Source: Anthostomella pinea
Taxonomy: Eukaryota > Ascomycota > Sordariomycetes > Xylariales > Xylariaceae
Length of the DNA stretch: 64,000 nucleotides
Assembly: GCA_963556695.1 (NCBI GenBank)
Contig: CAUWAG010000012.1
Coordinates: 3,658,001 to 3,722,000, forward strand
Direction of reading: 5' to 3'
Part shown: positions 42,882-54,110 of the stretch, piece by piece
How the letters are laid out: each line of letters opens with the position of its first letter
Numbering within the stretch: position 1 is the stretch's first letter
Made by a program: the position numbers and the translations under genes
Notes under the pieces: model-generated
Told to the model about the DNA's origin: nothing
Seen by the model: only the letters and a program-made list of their open reading frames with translations
Database searches by the model: none

Positions 42882-43053
42882 TGTTGGATTAAAGGTACGC
42901 CTAGAGGGCACTTGACAGTTAGACAACAGAACCTAGTTGTTCCGTCCCGATCCAGCCCCCTCTGGCAAAAAGCTGCTACAGTTGCGCAGGGATACTTCAA
43001 GGACATAGAATACACACATACACTTCAACCTCACGATTGGCTCAAATCTAACA
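42882..43053 (+). repeat. 3' LTR of the Copia element
   Basis: 172 bp, TGTTGGATTAAAGG at the start and CTCAAATCTAACA at the end. Preceded by a purine-rich tract CTGAGGGGGTG, the likely polypurine tract, and followed by the target duplication GTATA. Confidence 0.88.
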
Positions 43054-43058
43054 GTATA

Positions 43059-44482
43059 TAGCCTTTGAAAATGAGCTCAATGCATCAACTATTGATGTAG
43101 GTGAGCTTCCCTGATGGTTTCTGACTCAATTTCGGATATAAACCGACTGGTTTACCGCTTTGTTGATGGTGGTAGGCGTCTTTAAAGTCCAAGTAGTGGG
43201 TGGCAGATTGGGGTCTGGCGGCGGTGTTCGTACGACAGCGACAGCATCCAGCTTCGAAATGACACTTTTTGGGTCGAAAGGAACAAGCCCAGTGGCACTG
43301 AAACCTGCTCGAATGTTTCCTGGCGTCATAGCAGCGTTGTGTGCTTCACAAAATGCTGCAAGGAAGTCCTCCTTCGAAACGTGGGTTATATGACGCCGGA
43401 TGAGATCCTCAATCATGCGACTGTACGCTCATTTGAGCGGGCTAAAACAACTGACATCTAAAGGCTAGAGCCTGTGTGACAAGTGGGCAGGCATACAAAG
43501 GGTAATAATGCTGTTGTTCTGGCAATAATCCTCAAAGATCTAGAAATGGTGGCTTTCGTGACCATCTAGGACAAGGAGGCGTTTACTGGCAGTCATACGC
43601 GGTCTGGTATACTTGTCAAAATCCATTCCAACCCAATCTCGTTCGTAGTCCAACCGTTATCGGACACAGCCACCTTCCAATCGCGTGGTAATGTCGTGTT
43701 GTGATACCATGACGCGAGGTGGGTTTTGCCCTGTAGAATGATGACCGGCGGGACCACCCAACCATCAGCATTGACAGCAGAAATTGCTGTAGACCATTCC
43801 CTGTTGCCTTGCCGAGCTTGTCTAGGCCTATCACGTCTTTCGGCACTTGTAACGACTATGCCGGACCCAATAATGCCCATCATAAACCCAGTCTCGTCGA
43901 AGTTATAAATATCCGCGTCTTAGATACCACGTTTCACGATTGCTGCCGCAACTTGGCGAAACCACGCGCGATACACGTCTGGATCTTTGTTTAAGACCCT
44001 CTGGTAGTCCATCCTCCGATTAAAAGGCGTCCAAAGGCCTGGTGTGCGTTTAATGAAGTTCCGCGTCCACTTCTTTCTAACACGTCCATCCCCACGCGCT
44101 GTCAACAATTGATTCGCCATATCTTCAACATAACTGTGCCGGGGTGGAAATGCTCGCGCATCCAGGTCAAGAATGAAGGAAAGAATGGCATTCTCTTCGG
44201 AAACCGTAAGTTTCAAAGTATTGGGTATGTTATCGCGTCGTGATGGTCGGCCGGCGATTCTAGCCTTTAAGGTATTATATGGGACATGGAAAGTCTTAGA
44301 AAGCTTGCCAATGGTAATATGAGGGTCGCGTCGCTTAGCTTGGACAGCAAGCTGTAAGTCTGATTCGCTATAACGCAATGCCATTATTGTTGGTTGATCA
44401 ATTAGGAGCCTTGATTGAAAGGTTAGGTGGCTGGTGAAAAGTTGCCGTTCGCTTGTAATTGCCGCTCGCTTGTCATCCACGT
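43059..44482 (-). mobile_element. N-terminal part of the second pogo-type element (interrupted by Copia)
   Basis: Minus-strand transposase from the ATG at 44384 (MALRYSESDLQLAVQAKRRD): helix-turn-helix (TIGKLSKTFHVPYNTLKARI), a Tc5-type HTH (NFIKRTPGLWTPFNRRMDYQ), then DDE_1 segments DGWVVPPVIILQGKTHLASW and VSDNGWTTNEIGLEWI. After further breaks come KEDFLAAFCEAHNAAMTPGN and FSATGLVPFDP. The frame is cut by stops near 43920 and 43590. The TIR at 44420-44482 ends in CCACGT and is followed by TA. The Copia insertion at 43058 separated it from its C-terminus. Confidence 0.8.
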
Positions 44483-44484
44483 TA

Positions 44485-44921
44485 CGCTACGAACAAAGTA
44501 GTTAATACATGTAAAGACCATACGAGATGGGCATACTCATAGCCTCCGTATCCTTCATGGTATCAATTTATTGAGGTGTGAGGCATTGCGTGGGAGCCTC
44601 CATGTAGGCCGCGATCCTTGATCTGAGAAATTGTATACAAGGCTGATTGTCGTCATGCAAAGCACCTGCATCAAGTCTATTTCACCAAGCCCCTAGACTC
44701 CGAATCCAATGTCTACCGACCTCAAAACGCTCCGGTCTACTCGTCCCATAGCAAGCTTGGCTCATCGTGTCCATTGACCCGTCCATATAGATGCTGTGAG
44801 TTGACGGTCGCAGCCTGTGACCCTCCACTACTCCCATTCGCTGAGCAAGATCATCTTCGGGTAAACGTGCACGCAATCCATCCGAGACTACAACGATATT
44901 CCTGTCTAGCGACAACCGTCC
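44485..44921. other. 3' flank of the trehalose-6-phosphate synthase gene
   Basis: No coding motif; probably the 3' UTR of the Tps1 gene and spacer to the pogo element. Confidence 0.4.
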
Positions 44922-46570
44922 TCACTTGCCAGAGCTAATCGCGCCACTATGCCCCGCCGGAGATGCCGAACTGGCTGCGGCCTTGACGTTCTCAAAGACA
45001 CCAGAAAAGACTCGGCCAACATCCCCGGCCAGAGTGGGTCTACCGTCGACAGGAGTTTTGCTGTCGATTCCCTGCTCCTTCGCGCTGACCTTGGTCAACT
45101 CGGTCACGAAGCTCTGGCCCCACCATGCCGAGGTGTACTTGAAGACGTATCTTTCGAGTTTCCGGTAGTTCGCCTCTCGCATCTCGGGTGACATGGTGAC
45201 GGCATCGTGGATAGAGTTCGCCAGCTCTTCAGTATTCCAAGGGTTTACAATCAAGCTGCCATTAAGCGATTGCGCAGCCCCGGTGAATTCGGACAGAATC
45301 ATGACGCCGTGACGATCCTTTTGGGTCGCGATGTATTCGTACGACACGAGGTTCATGCCATCGCGTGTCGAACTGACCAGACAGACGTCGGAAACAGCAT
45401 ACAGGGCGCAGAGCTCATCGAATTGGACACTCTGGTGCAGGAAATGGATCGGCATGAACTCGACAGTGCCGAATTTGCCGTTGATTCTCCCTACTAGTTC
45501 GTTGACGACAGCGCGCAAATTCTGGTATTCCTCGACATCTTGTCTCGAAGGCACTGCTACCTGTACCAGAACAATCTTGCCGATCCACTCTGGGTGTTCG
45601 GTGAGGAACACCTCGAGCGCGTGAAGCTTCTGCGGAACACCTTTGATGTAATCAAGGCGGTCAACACCGACGATGAGCTTGACACCCTCGAATTTCCGGG
45701 ACAAAGTAGCGATGCGTTCCTGTACCTTTGGTTTCTGCAACCCTTCGACGAACTTCTCCGGATCTATGCCGATGGGGAATGCGCCGACGGTTATGAACTT
45801 GCCCTGGTACTCGATGCCGTTCGGTGTGGTGGGGGTCTCGAGAATGCGGGAACACGAGCTGAGGAAGTGGCGGGCGTAGTCGTAGGTGTGGAAGCCGATC
45901 AGGTCACACTGCAGCAGACCTTCGAGCAGTGCTTCTCGAACGGGCAGGATGCGGTAGATCTCGCTGCTGGGGAAGGGTGTGTGGAGGAAGAAACCAATCT
46001 TGACATCCTTCTTGTCGGCCAGTCCGTTGCGTAGCATCTCGGGAAGAAGCATAAGGTGGTAGTCGTGTACCCAGATCAGATCGCCGTCCTGTACATCCTT
46101 CAATACGGCCTCGGCAAACAGCATGTTGACCTCCTTATATGCCTCCCATGCGCTCTCGTCAAACGTGATCTCGCCGGGGTGGTAGTGGAACAGAGGCCAG
46201 AGAATCGAGTCTGCCAAAGATATGTTGTTAGCCAACCATGGTTTCTCGTGGAAATAAAAGACGTACTTGAGAAGCCGTTGTAATGTCTATCGGCGAGCTC
46301 GTCGTCGATGAAGATGGGGTGAGCATTGTACTCGTCCTGCAGCTGTTGACTAACACCAGCTATCTCGCCCTCGGGGACCTCGAGACCCGGCCATCCATAC
46401 CACTGGAAGCTAGTGGTCTTGCTCAATCCGCTCAAGCCAGTGACCAGACCGCCGGATGACATGGAGAAGTCATAGTTGCCCTCCTCTTGTCGCTTGATGG
46501 TGATGGGAAGGCGGTTGGAGACCAGAAGAAGGCGGCGGTCGCCGGTCGGGGGAGCGTCGGACTCGGACAT
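44922..46570 (-). CDS. TPS1: alpha,alpha-trehalose-phosphate synthase (UDP-forming), 2 exons, 530 residues
   Basis: GT20 glycosyltransferase making trehalose-6-phosphate from UDP-glucose and glucose-6-phosphate in the cytosol. In fungi it supports stress tolerance and control of glycolysis, often spore function and virulence. Exon 1 (46570-46267) contains LLLVSNRLPITIKR and WYGWPGLEVPEGE. A 56-bp intron (GTACGT, GCTAAC branch, GGCAG) joins to exon 2 (46210-44922). Substrate and catalytic motifs are all present: NSILWPLFHYHPGE, LIWVHDYHLMLLPEM, GFFLHTPFPSSEIYR, VGVDRLDYIKGVPQKLHA and RDGMNLVSYEYIA. There is no fused phosphatase domain, as expected for the Tps1 subunit. The C-terminal 45-residue Ala/Ser/Gly-rich tail is variable in fungi. 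Confidence 0.96.
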
Positions 46571-48405
46571 GTTGTCGACGTTGTGTAATGGCAGAAAAGC
46601 GCAAGATTGAGTGGGAGTCGAAGCACAATTCACAGAAAAAAGTGGTGGGAGTCTAAATGACGTTGGTGTTGCGGAAGCTTGGTGTCAGCTCAAAGCGGTC
46701 GGGAAGCTTTTAGGTAGGCGGAGAGCCGGTGGGTTTAGCGTTGCGGGGTGACGAAGGTTCTAGGTTAGGTATTGTAGGTATATGCGAAAGATAGGTGTCG
46801 TTCTGGGGAGAACCTGGAGAGAGGTGGGAAAGTCGGATTGAAGTGTTCACTCTGTTGGATCCAAGCTGACAGGTGGCCTATTTTGGAGAAGGATCGTAGG
46901 ACCACGTGCGACAGGATGGCGGTTGGTTGGGATATTTTATTATTGATGAAGGCTGATTGACAGCTGGATCCTCCAGGAGCAAGCAACACTGGACGGAGAA
47001 GAAGGAGCTCAGGTCCGGCGCTGCATGGGCCAACTGGCGACTACGTAATGCTGTCGCCCTGTTTCATGTTTTTCTTTAGTCCTGTCAGAACTCAGCCCGC
47101 GCAGGACCGCCACACCGCTGCCGAGGTGGGGGCCGTTAGCACCATGTCCGTCGGGCTATCGGGCTGTCGGGCTGTTAGCGCCATGAGTCCATGACAGCTC
47201 ACTGAAGGAAATCATCCCAGCGCGGCCTTATCAATCGCCATTCCTCAGAAATACCTCTGCAACGGGATGAGCATGATCTTGTCTAGGGGGATCGAGTGTT
47301 CGCTTCCTGCAATCCTGTGCTGCTCTACCTGTTCAATTGCACCGTGCATTACGTGCGCCACTCTTTTTCCGCGACTTCCTTTAATCCAGCCCTGCATTCC
47401 GACGAGACTTCCTGAACTTCACAAGCTTGTCGGCATACTCCCGTCACTGGCCCACCACTTAGCCACTGCAGCCCCCTACTGCCCAATCACTTCCCTGCTC
47501 TCGGACCAAAACTTCCCCTTGACGCTTCCGTCCGGACCTTGTCTCCGTTTTGCCATCGACAACTAGGCGTCCAACGACAACAACCTCAGTTGTCGCTGTC
47601 ACCAGCTTGGATACGCCACCACTCGTGTCTCATAGAGGGTTTGAGTAAAATACTTTCTTACATGAATTATAGCTCTCGATGAGGCAAGCAACCTCAACTT
47701 GAACATGAAATAATAACTCCACTCGCGACTCCACCATATGCGCACCGACTTATCAACTTCTCTTGAACATACAGAATTCACATCATATACCAGCGAATAT
47801 TTGTCGATTGCGCAACCCATGCCAGTCTGCCTATGGGTTTTGTAACTCCCGCGACTGGGTGAAGGCCCTGTATGTCTTGAACCACGACGAAAGTAGATCA
47901 CATGCTGCAGCATCGACAATCGGCCTTCAACAAGAGTCACCCGCCAGAGTGCCGTCTCAGGGGACGTGTCTCTTCCAGGAGTGCTTCAGGTGAACGACCC
48001 AAAAAACTATATTCGCGGTCTTAAGCCTGGTCGTATCAAGCAGCATTGGACAATTCGTTCAATCACGAATACCGAGTCAATGGCATGACGTAAATGACGA
48101 ACAGGTTTTGACACCAACTTATGGTCGAGCGCGTATGCTGGAACATCGAAGGCTGCGCTCGTGACAAGCCGGAAAGGGGCTAAGTAAGGTAAGCAGTCCA
48201 TCCCAGGCTCACCATCTTTTACGCAGCAACCCGAGCGCTACCAGAGTTGTCAATCATATGCTCCAATACTTCCGACAACGTTAGACGCACGATGAGGTTT
48301 CACTCTGTCACAATCGAGAACTCAAAGCTGCAACTGGCATGTGTCTCTCATCTAAGCTTATGTACAATTTTCGCTGAGAGTTCTTTCAAGACGAAGCTGC
48401 CGCGT
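46571..48405. other. long intergenic region
   Basis: The part next to 46570 should hold the Tps1 promoter. A short tandem GGGCTATCGGGCTGTCGGGC lies near 47153-47175. I see no coding or RNA gene in the remainder. Confidence 0.45.
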
Positions 48406-49200
48406 TCAGAGGCAGCCCACACGGGTCGAGGCCACGGCGATATCATCGTACCAGAAGGTGTTCACGTCGCCGCCGTACGACTCCCAGCCAAAGTAGATAC
48501 CGGTAACGCTGGGAATCTCGGTGTTGCTCTGCCACTGGGTATTGTATTCGTTCGTGACACCCTTGATGCTTGTCAGTCCAGCGATGGCGTCCCCGTTCAG
48601 CCACGTCTCGATGGAGCCGTTGGTGCTCAGGTGGTACTCGAAGCACTCCCACGTCCCGGTGGGAAGGGCCTCCGAGGCAGCGATGCCATTCGGGGACAGG
48701 GCGGGGAGCGTGGCGTCGTCGGACTCGCGGTTGTACATCAGGATCCCGCTCTGGCCACCGATGCGCAGGTGCTTATCGGTGCCCTGGTTGGAGTCGGGCA
48801 TGGTGATGAAGGAGACGTGGGAGGATGTCAGGGCGGTTTGTGCCTGGCTAGAAGGTGGTATGTCAGCATTGTATTATTTTAATATCTTGTAAGTTCTCAT
48901 GACCCTTTCGGCTGCGTTGACTTACAGATACACTCTAACGTAGACATCGCCGGTGGGCACCGCTGTCGTGCCGAAGAAGATGTGCCCGCAGAAACCACCG
49001 GCACCGTTGACCCTGATGGAGTTCGTGCCACTGTGGGCCTTGGTGCTGTCCAGAGTGACTGTACCACCCTGGTTGCAGTCAGGCGCATAGGTAGGCCATG
49101 CTGTCTGGTCCCATCCGGACTCGAAATCCTCAGAGACCTGGGCCAGGGAGGAGGGGAGCAGCGCTGCAAGAGCGAGGAGAGCGGTTCGTCGAAACATCTT
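48406..49200 (-). CDS. Cip1-like secreted protein, 2 exons, 238 residues
   Basis: Matches the family of Trichoderma Cip1, a secreted protein co-induced with cellulases whose fold resembles polysaccharide (glucuronan/alginate) lyases. The ATG at 49200 begins a signal peptide (MFRRTALLALAALLPSSLA), then QVSEDFESGWDQTAWPTYAP, DCNQGGTV and GGFCGHIFFGTTAVPTGDVY. A 78-bp intron (48925-48848; GTAAGT, GCTGAC, CTAG) joins in phase to exon 2 with HLRIGGQSGILMYNRESDDA, WECFEYHLSTNGSIETWLNG and FGWESYGGDVNTFWYDDIAV, ending in the conserved VGCL. Unlike Trichoderma Cip1 there is no linker or carbohydrate-binding module. Probably acts on plant cell-wall polysaccharide outside the cell; the reaction is not established. 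Confidence 0.9.
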
Positions 49201-50453
49201 GGCGTAGGCGAATGAATGAATCCAAATAAATCCGATGACGGGCAACACAAGGCGAGCTCCAGTTCAAAGGGCGGAAACCGTGTATTTATCATATACTTTA
49301 GACTCCGGAGCATCAGGTGAGCTTCCTCGCTGGCGTCCTTCCGTTGCGGCCGGAACGGGAACGACCCCGTGGGTCCGTCTTCATTTCCATCCCGCCCATC
49401 CACTAATTGCTGCACTCCATATTACGGAACAGCCGCCCGTGTTTCCCGTTGATAATATAGATGAGACGCTCCTCAATTCTGGTGGATAGAGAATCTTGTC
49501 TCTCCGATATTATCAATGTTTTTCCGGGCCCTAGACCGGATCTGCACATTTGCAGCCTCACACATAGTGCTGCGTGACTTTGGTGGTGACGGACTCCGTC
49601 GTTTTCGAGCGGCACTCGACAGGCATGCGTGGAGGTCATTTAGCCTAAAGGAGTTACTGAATGTGCTACGCGTACAACGATTAATATATACCAAAAATCT
49701 CATCCTGCAATTTGAAGTCATTGTCTGTCCTATCTATAGGGCACTGCACAAATCAGCTGGACACCAGGGAATGAGGACATCAATATAGGATACGGCAGCC
49801 TCGTCATCTCATTCAGATCAAGCAAGTGCTCCGGGGAAAACGGTTGGGTCCAAATATGAAGAGCAAAGCAAACTTGGGTACGAATTCTAGCTCAACGGGG
49901 TGCCATGGTTTTATCGTCATCAGTAGTCTTGACAGGAGTCGGCGGGCTAACGTTACCAATAGGGGAGGTGTACGCGTGTCTTGTCGCCACCAAGAAATGC
50001 TTATGTGATCACGTCGATAAATTTTATAGTCGACAGACAGAAGCTGAAGACCCATCGACGACTTAGTTCTTGAGATGGCCCTATCTATGCCTCAAGAGCG
50101 CCGAAAGTTGGAGGCTACTTTCGGTAGCCACTGGCAGTGTAGTCCTGGCCACCTCGAGACGCAGCCTGTTGCGCCTATTCCACGGCTTGGGTCATCGGGC
50201 GTATACTTCACGGTCAACTTGACCGAGGTTGGAGTGTGTCATAGCCGTGTTGCAGCCCTACGTCTTCATGACAACCGAGTTCTAGTCGTACTGCTGATGG
50301 TATTCCATGGCACCATCGTTGACTACAAGATCAAACATATCGGTCCAGGTCTATGTCAAGCGAATGGCATGATGCGCGTGGCGACCTGGCTACTTCTGTT
50401 CGATCATCAGTGTCTCCAGTCCTCGGACCGAAGACGCACTTTTCACTAATCTG
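49201..50453. other. intergenic, no gene recognised
   Basis: Several short frames, including one of 124 codons at 50075-50449, lack any recognisable motif. The latter abuts the solo LTR and is probably spurious. Confidence 0.4.
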
Positions 50454-50667
50454 TGTCACAGCGAGCGTACTGAGGAGCTGGGACATGGCCAGCAGCAAGC
50501 AGCTATTACTCTATTGACGAGAATATCAAGACTAGAGAGGAAAGGAAGAGAGAGAGAGAGATAGGTACAGTGGGAGGTTGCCCCTTTAAGGGGATCCTCT
50601 GGTCGGATCCTTCCCCTATTGGGAAGTATCCGCTTGTCATGTGGGAAGGTCTGTGCAGGCCGTCACA
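50454..50667 (+). mobile_element. solo LTR (214 bp), copy B
   Basis: Same family and same length as 42376-42589: starts TGTCACAGCGAGCGTACTGA and ends GCAGGCCGTCACA. ATCTG is duplicated exactly at 50449-50453 and 50668-50672. Only a handful of differences from copy A by eye, so both insertions are young or recently homogenised. Confidence 0.88.
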
Positions 50668-51699
50668 ATCTGTCTCAGACTCTCAATCTTTGTCAAATGC
50701 TAAGCATTACAGACCTGTCATGAGCTGGGCCCAGAGACCATCGTCGTCTCTGATCCGATGACCTGGTCTGCTTCGCGCAAATGCCTCCATGGAACCTATC
50801 GATGAAGGCTCTCCTCTCGATCCATGGCTGTAGTGCTCATGTCGGTTTAAAGGAAGCAGGTGGATACAATCGTTTTGTTATGATGGTTTATAAATGGGCT
50901 TGTCTTTACGGTTTTAAGTGTGTACTTAGAATCAAATCAGGCCCCCTGAACTATAGATACAACAAGCCAGCAAGAAGGCAATCTACCACTATTCCGCACG
51001 TGCGAGGATTCCAACAGTTAATTAGAACTATATACGAAGTTATTCTTAACCCCGATAGATATGGAGATGTATCAAACGCAGCAAGGGACTGCAGCAGCAC
51101 CGTATGCTGTTGAATACTCCACCATGTATTTGATGGAAATTTTATTCACCCATCACCATCACCTGGCACCGCCACCTGGCAGAGTATCCCACAATGAGCA
51201 CTGCGGATGAACGATCAAGCCAAGTGAGCACTGGTGGTGAGCCCATTCTGAAAGAGGAGTGCCGGCTGGGGATGCAGGGGACAACACCATTACCTGACTC
51301 TCACAATGGGTGTCACGGCACTAGACGACAGCCCCACAGCCCCAGGGTTCAACCCCTATGTATACCAGATCCTGTCACCTAGCTAGCTTCGTAGTTTCTT
51401 TCCTTCTTCACGTGAATCAACAAAGTCATTCCTGGAGTCACCAGCAGTCGTACTGTGACTATGGGCCTTGCGGTTGAATGATCAAGGGAAGTGGATAACT
51501 TACTGGTGAATCCATTGTGAGAGAGGAGTGCTAGTTGAACGAGATTTTAATTGCCTAGGAATTGTTATAAATATACAGGCAACCTTCCTACCAAAACCGC
51601 CACACGACCACAACACCAACAACCAACAACGTCCCGCACAACCCAGCCCACGCAACGCGCAACCATAACCTCTTGCTACACCTCTTGCTATCATTCATC
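50668..51699. other. intergenic
   Basis: No coding motif recognised. TGGTGAGCCCATTCTGAAAG at about 51234 resembles TGGTGAATCCATTGTGAGAG at about 51505, part of a loosely repeated stretch of about 60 bp (51220-51265 and 51487-51530). Confidence 0.35.
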
Positions 51700-52277
51700 A
51701 TGCTGACCTTCACGCCCACCCTGGCAACCTCCATCATCGCCTGCTCGCCCAATCCCAGGCTGCTCTCGCCGACTTCGTGATCTGGAAGACGCACACCACC
51801 CACGATATCGGCAGCAACCAAGACGCCTACGGCTTCAGCAACACGGAGCAGCTCGACTGCGACTATGTCGATAAGCACATGAAGGAGCAGCCCGCGCACG
51901 ACGACATCAGCCAGTGGTGGGGAGTCCGGTGCAAGGGCTGCAACGAGCACCACCCCACCGTGATCGAATGGCACAACGAGATGGGCCATTTCAGTGAGTG
52001 ACTCTTATTTCCTTTCATCCTTCTTTAACATCTCTCCATCTCCTCCTCAGTCAGTTGATGTTTACAAGTTTGAGTCTGGTCTGACATCCTTCTCCTCATA
52101 GCGGCGTATGAGAACCGCGGCTGGGCGATGGTGGACACCTCCGACAATGTCAAGGGCCACTGTGGACGTCCCGATGGGATTGAGACTTATGACTGCAACT
52201 TTTTCGGCGCTACGACTCACCTGGAGCTCATGATCCGCTGCGACAACGACTACAACTCCGACCCTATCAACGACTAG
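51700..52277 (+). pseudogene. small cysteine-containing secreted protein, signal peptide out of frame
   Basis: The ATG at 51700 begins MLTFTPTLATSIIA, a signal-peptide start, but the frame stops within 27 codons. Shifting one frame near 51735 gives LLAQSQAALADFVIWKTHTT, continuing open to 51992. A 108-bp intron (GTGAGT to CATAG) then joins in phase to the last exon ending at 52277. The mature region of about 130 residues has six cysteines (LDCDYVDKHM, VRCKGCNEHHP, GHCGRPDG, TYDCNFFG, IRCDNDYN), typical of small fungal secreted or effector-like proteins. Either the signal sequence carries a one-base frameshift or an upstream exon supplies the true start. No family recognised. Confidence 0.5.
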
Positions 52278-53035
52278 GCGGTTGCGCGCGCTGAATCGGA
52301 GCGTTTTCGTGGATGCTTGGGCAGCGGACCCTGTAAGGGTGTGTATGACGGAGTAACTTACGCTATGCCTCACAAATCCTGGATCTCTTCTTTCCGACAT
52401 TGAGAACTTCTTCTCTTCTAGTTTACTAGTTAATCAAGCTGTTTCTTCCCAAATAACATTGCCTTCGTGATCATTGTTCTCGTGGCAATTCCGTCCGCCA
52501 TCCTGGACTAGACTAGAAAATGCGGAAGAAATGACCGGTATGCTCCCATTACTTTACAGATATCTACAAACAAACCATCAGATTGCCAGAGCGCCAAGCC
52601 ATGCGTGACTAACGTTTCACTATGCGAGCTGAAATCGAACTGGCATACCCCATGACCTGGAAGCCTTCCCCCTTTCTCGCCTCTCCTCATATGTCGCAGG
52701 CTCACATGTGGTTAATGCGACACAGGTGATTGCCTAGTACGTGAGTAGAGTAGTTAACGTCAGTGGGGCCACATGTAGCGAGCCATGGAAACCAGGTGTT
52801 GTGATAGATGCCTGATTGTTAAGGTGTCAAACGCACGGCTCTCAGTCTTTTAGAGTCATAAAACCCCACCCAGGTTCTTTGCAATGCCGCGATCTTCCAC
52901 ATATATCTGTGAGTCAAATCCCGACTGTTTTCCGAGTCACTTACCCCAGACACTCCCAACACGTCGAAAGCTGCCACGATCAACGCTGGTCGTGTACGCA
53001 TATCTTTGACGACTTGGTATATACCATCCAGCACC
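52278..53035. other. intergenic
   Basis: No coding motif. Upstream region of the 2EXR gene. Confidence 0.4.
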
Positions 53036-53895
53036 ATGGACTTCCAACCCTTCAGCCGCTTGGCAATCGAGCTGCGCCTGGAGATCTGGGACGCCTACCT
53101 GGACTACGAATACGGCGAGCGCCGCTTGGTGCTCCTCGACGAGAACCGACGCGTCAAACCGACCCAGCATCTTCGATGTTCTCTGTTGGAAGTCAACCGA
53201 GAGTCCCGCGACCACGTGCTAAAGACGCAGGACATTGTCGCGCTTCCCGGTAAGCATTCCATCCAGTTCTATCCTGGTATTCTGGAGGACTTTCATATTT
53301 CCACCCTTGAACATCCGACCAGGCTATGATCCTCCGTTTTAAGGACCCGAGAAGAACGGCTGCTGACCGGATTTTTCTAATCTTTCACTCCACGCCATTC
53401 CGCCGGTCGCCAATGCTGTTGTTAATGTGGAGGCGCCATATGGGCGATCGCGTACACATTCCTAACCAAGCGCAACGCGTCCCGAAGGGAACCATCTACG
53501 TCAATTTGAGGCACGATACCTTCTTCCTTATCAACGACAAACACTGGACAACGTTCCAGAACCACCAGGCCGATGCCCGTACCTTTCACCAGCTGGTCGC
53601 CGAGCGCGACACCACCGTCCCTATCTCGTTGGAGCTCTGTGCCCAGGTACGAAAGTCGATGGATGTTCTGGTGTACTGCGACGACGAGATTTTGGGTAGC
53701 AATGGCAACTTTCCCGAAATATTCAGCCTACACGAGTTTCTTGCCGAGACCTTGAGGGGCCTGCAAACATGCGTCGAACTGTACGCCGAACGTTGCCATG
53801 GCAAGATTCCGGACATCATGGGCGATGCATGCCGACTGAGCTTCAAGGACCTCGTCGACAAGTATTATACAGAGACGCAAGTCGTGGAGAGCTAG
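53036..53895 (+). CDS. 2EXR-domain protein (fungal, F-box-like), splice joint uncertain
   Basis: The ATG at 53036 begins MDFQPFSRLAIELRLEIWDA, the first half of the 2EXR motif (F-x-x-L-P-x-E-L-R-x-x-I-W). It continues with SLLEVNRESRDHVLK, the 'vNrESR' second half. A candidate intron 53250-53322 (GTAAGC to CCAG) leads to a long open frame to 53895 with GTIYVNLRHDTFFLINDKHW, which matches the family's 'yvn...DtlfL' strand. That junction is one base out of phase, so either the donor differs or a frameshift has occurred. 2EXR proteins are numerous in Pezizomycotina and mostly uncharacterised. A role in protein-protein interaction is a guess. Confidence 0.6.
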
Positions 53896-54110
53896 GCGAA
53901 CGGCTGGGCGAAGCTCGCTCGGAAGTTCCGTTATTCTTCCCAGTCGGCATAGTGAAGGTGTGAGGTCGCAAGAATAGGAATGGGGAGAGCGACGAGGTAT
54001 TAGAGTTGAGCGATAGGGCCGTGGCTATAACGATCTCATTCATAGGTCATCTCTGATCCAGTCCCTTTCCCAAAAGCCACTGTCTACCTCATAGCCGTAC
54101 AGCTCTTACT
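53896..54110. other. convergent 3' spacer
   Basis: Short non-coding interval between the 2EXR gene and the stop of the minus-strand SDR gene. Confidence 0.5.

Larger units (their letters stand above)
36239..43053 (+). mobile_element. degenerate Ty1/Copia retrotransposon with inverted 5' end
   Basis: The body 38244-43053 is on the plus strand and ends in a 172-bp LTR (42882-43053). The 5' LTR (36873-37045) and the start of gag (about 36820-36480) lie on the minus strand, so the first part of the element is flipped relative to the rest. LTRs start TGTTGGATT and end AATCTAACA. GTATA follows the 3' LTR (43054-43058), and its complement TATAC abuts the inverted 5' LTR (37046-37050): one 5-bp target duplication for one insertion. 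About 26 bp near 36240-36265 matches, inverted, 38217-38243 at the other breakpoint. The target was the pogo element described at 37057-37474 and 43059-44482. Confidence 0.8.

Noticed and set aside
50075..50449. 124-codon frame upstream of the second solo LTR as a gene
   Set aside because: It has no recognisable motif, no splice context and no similarity to anything I know.
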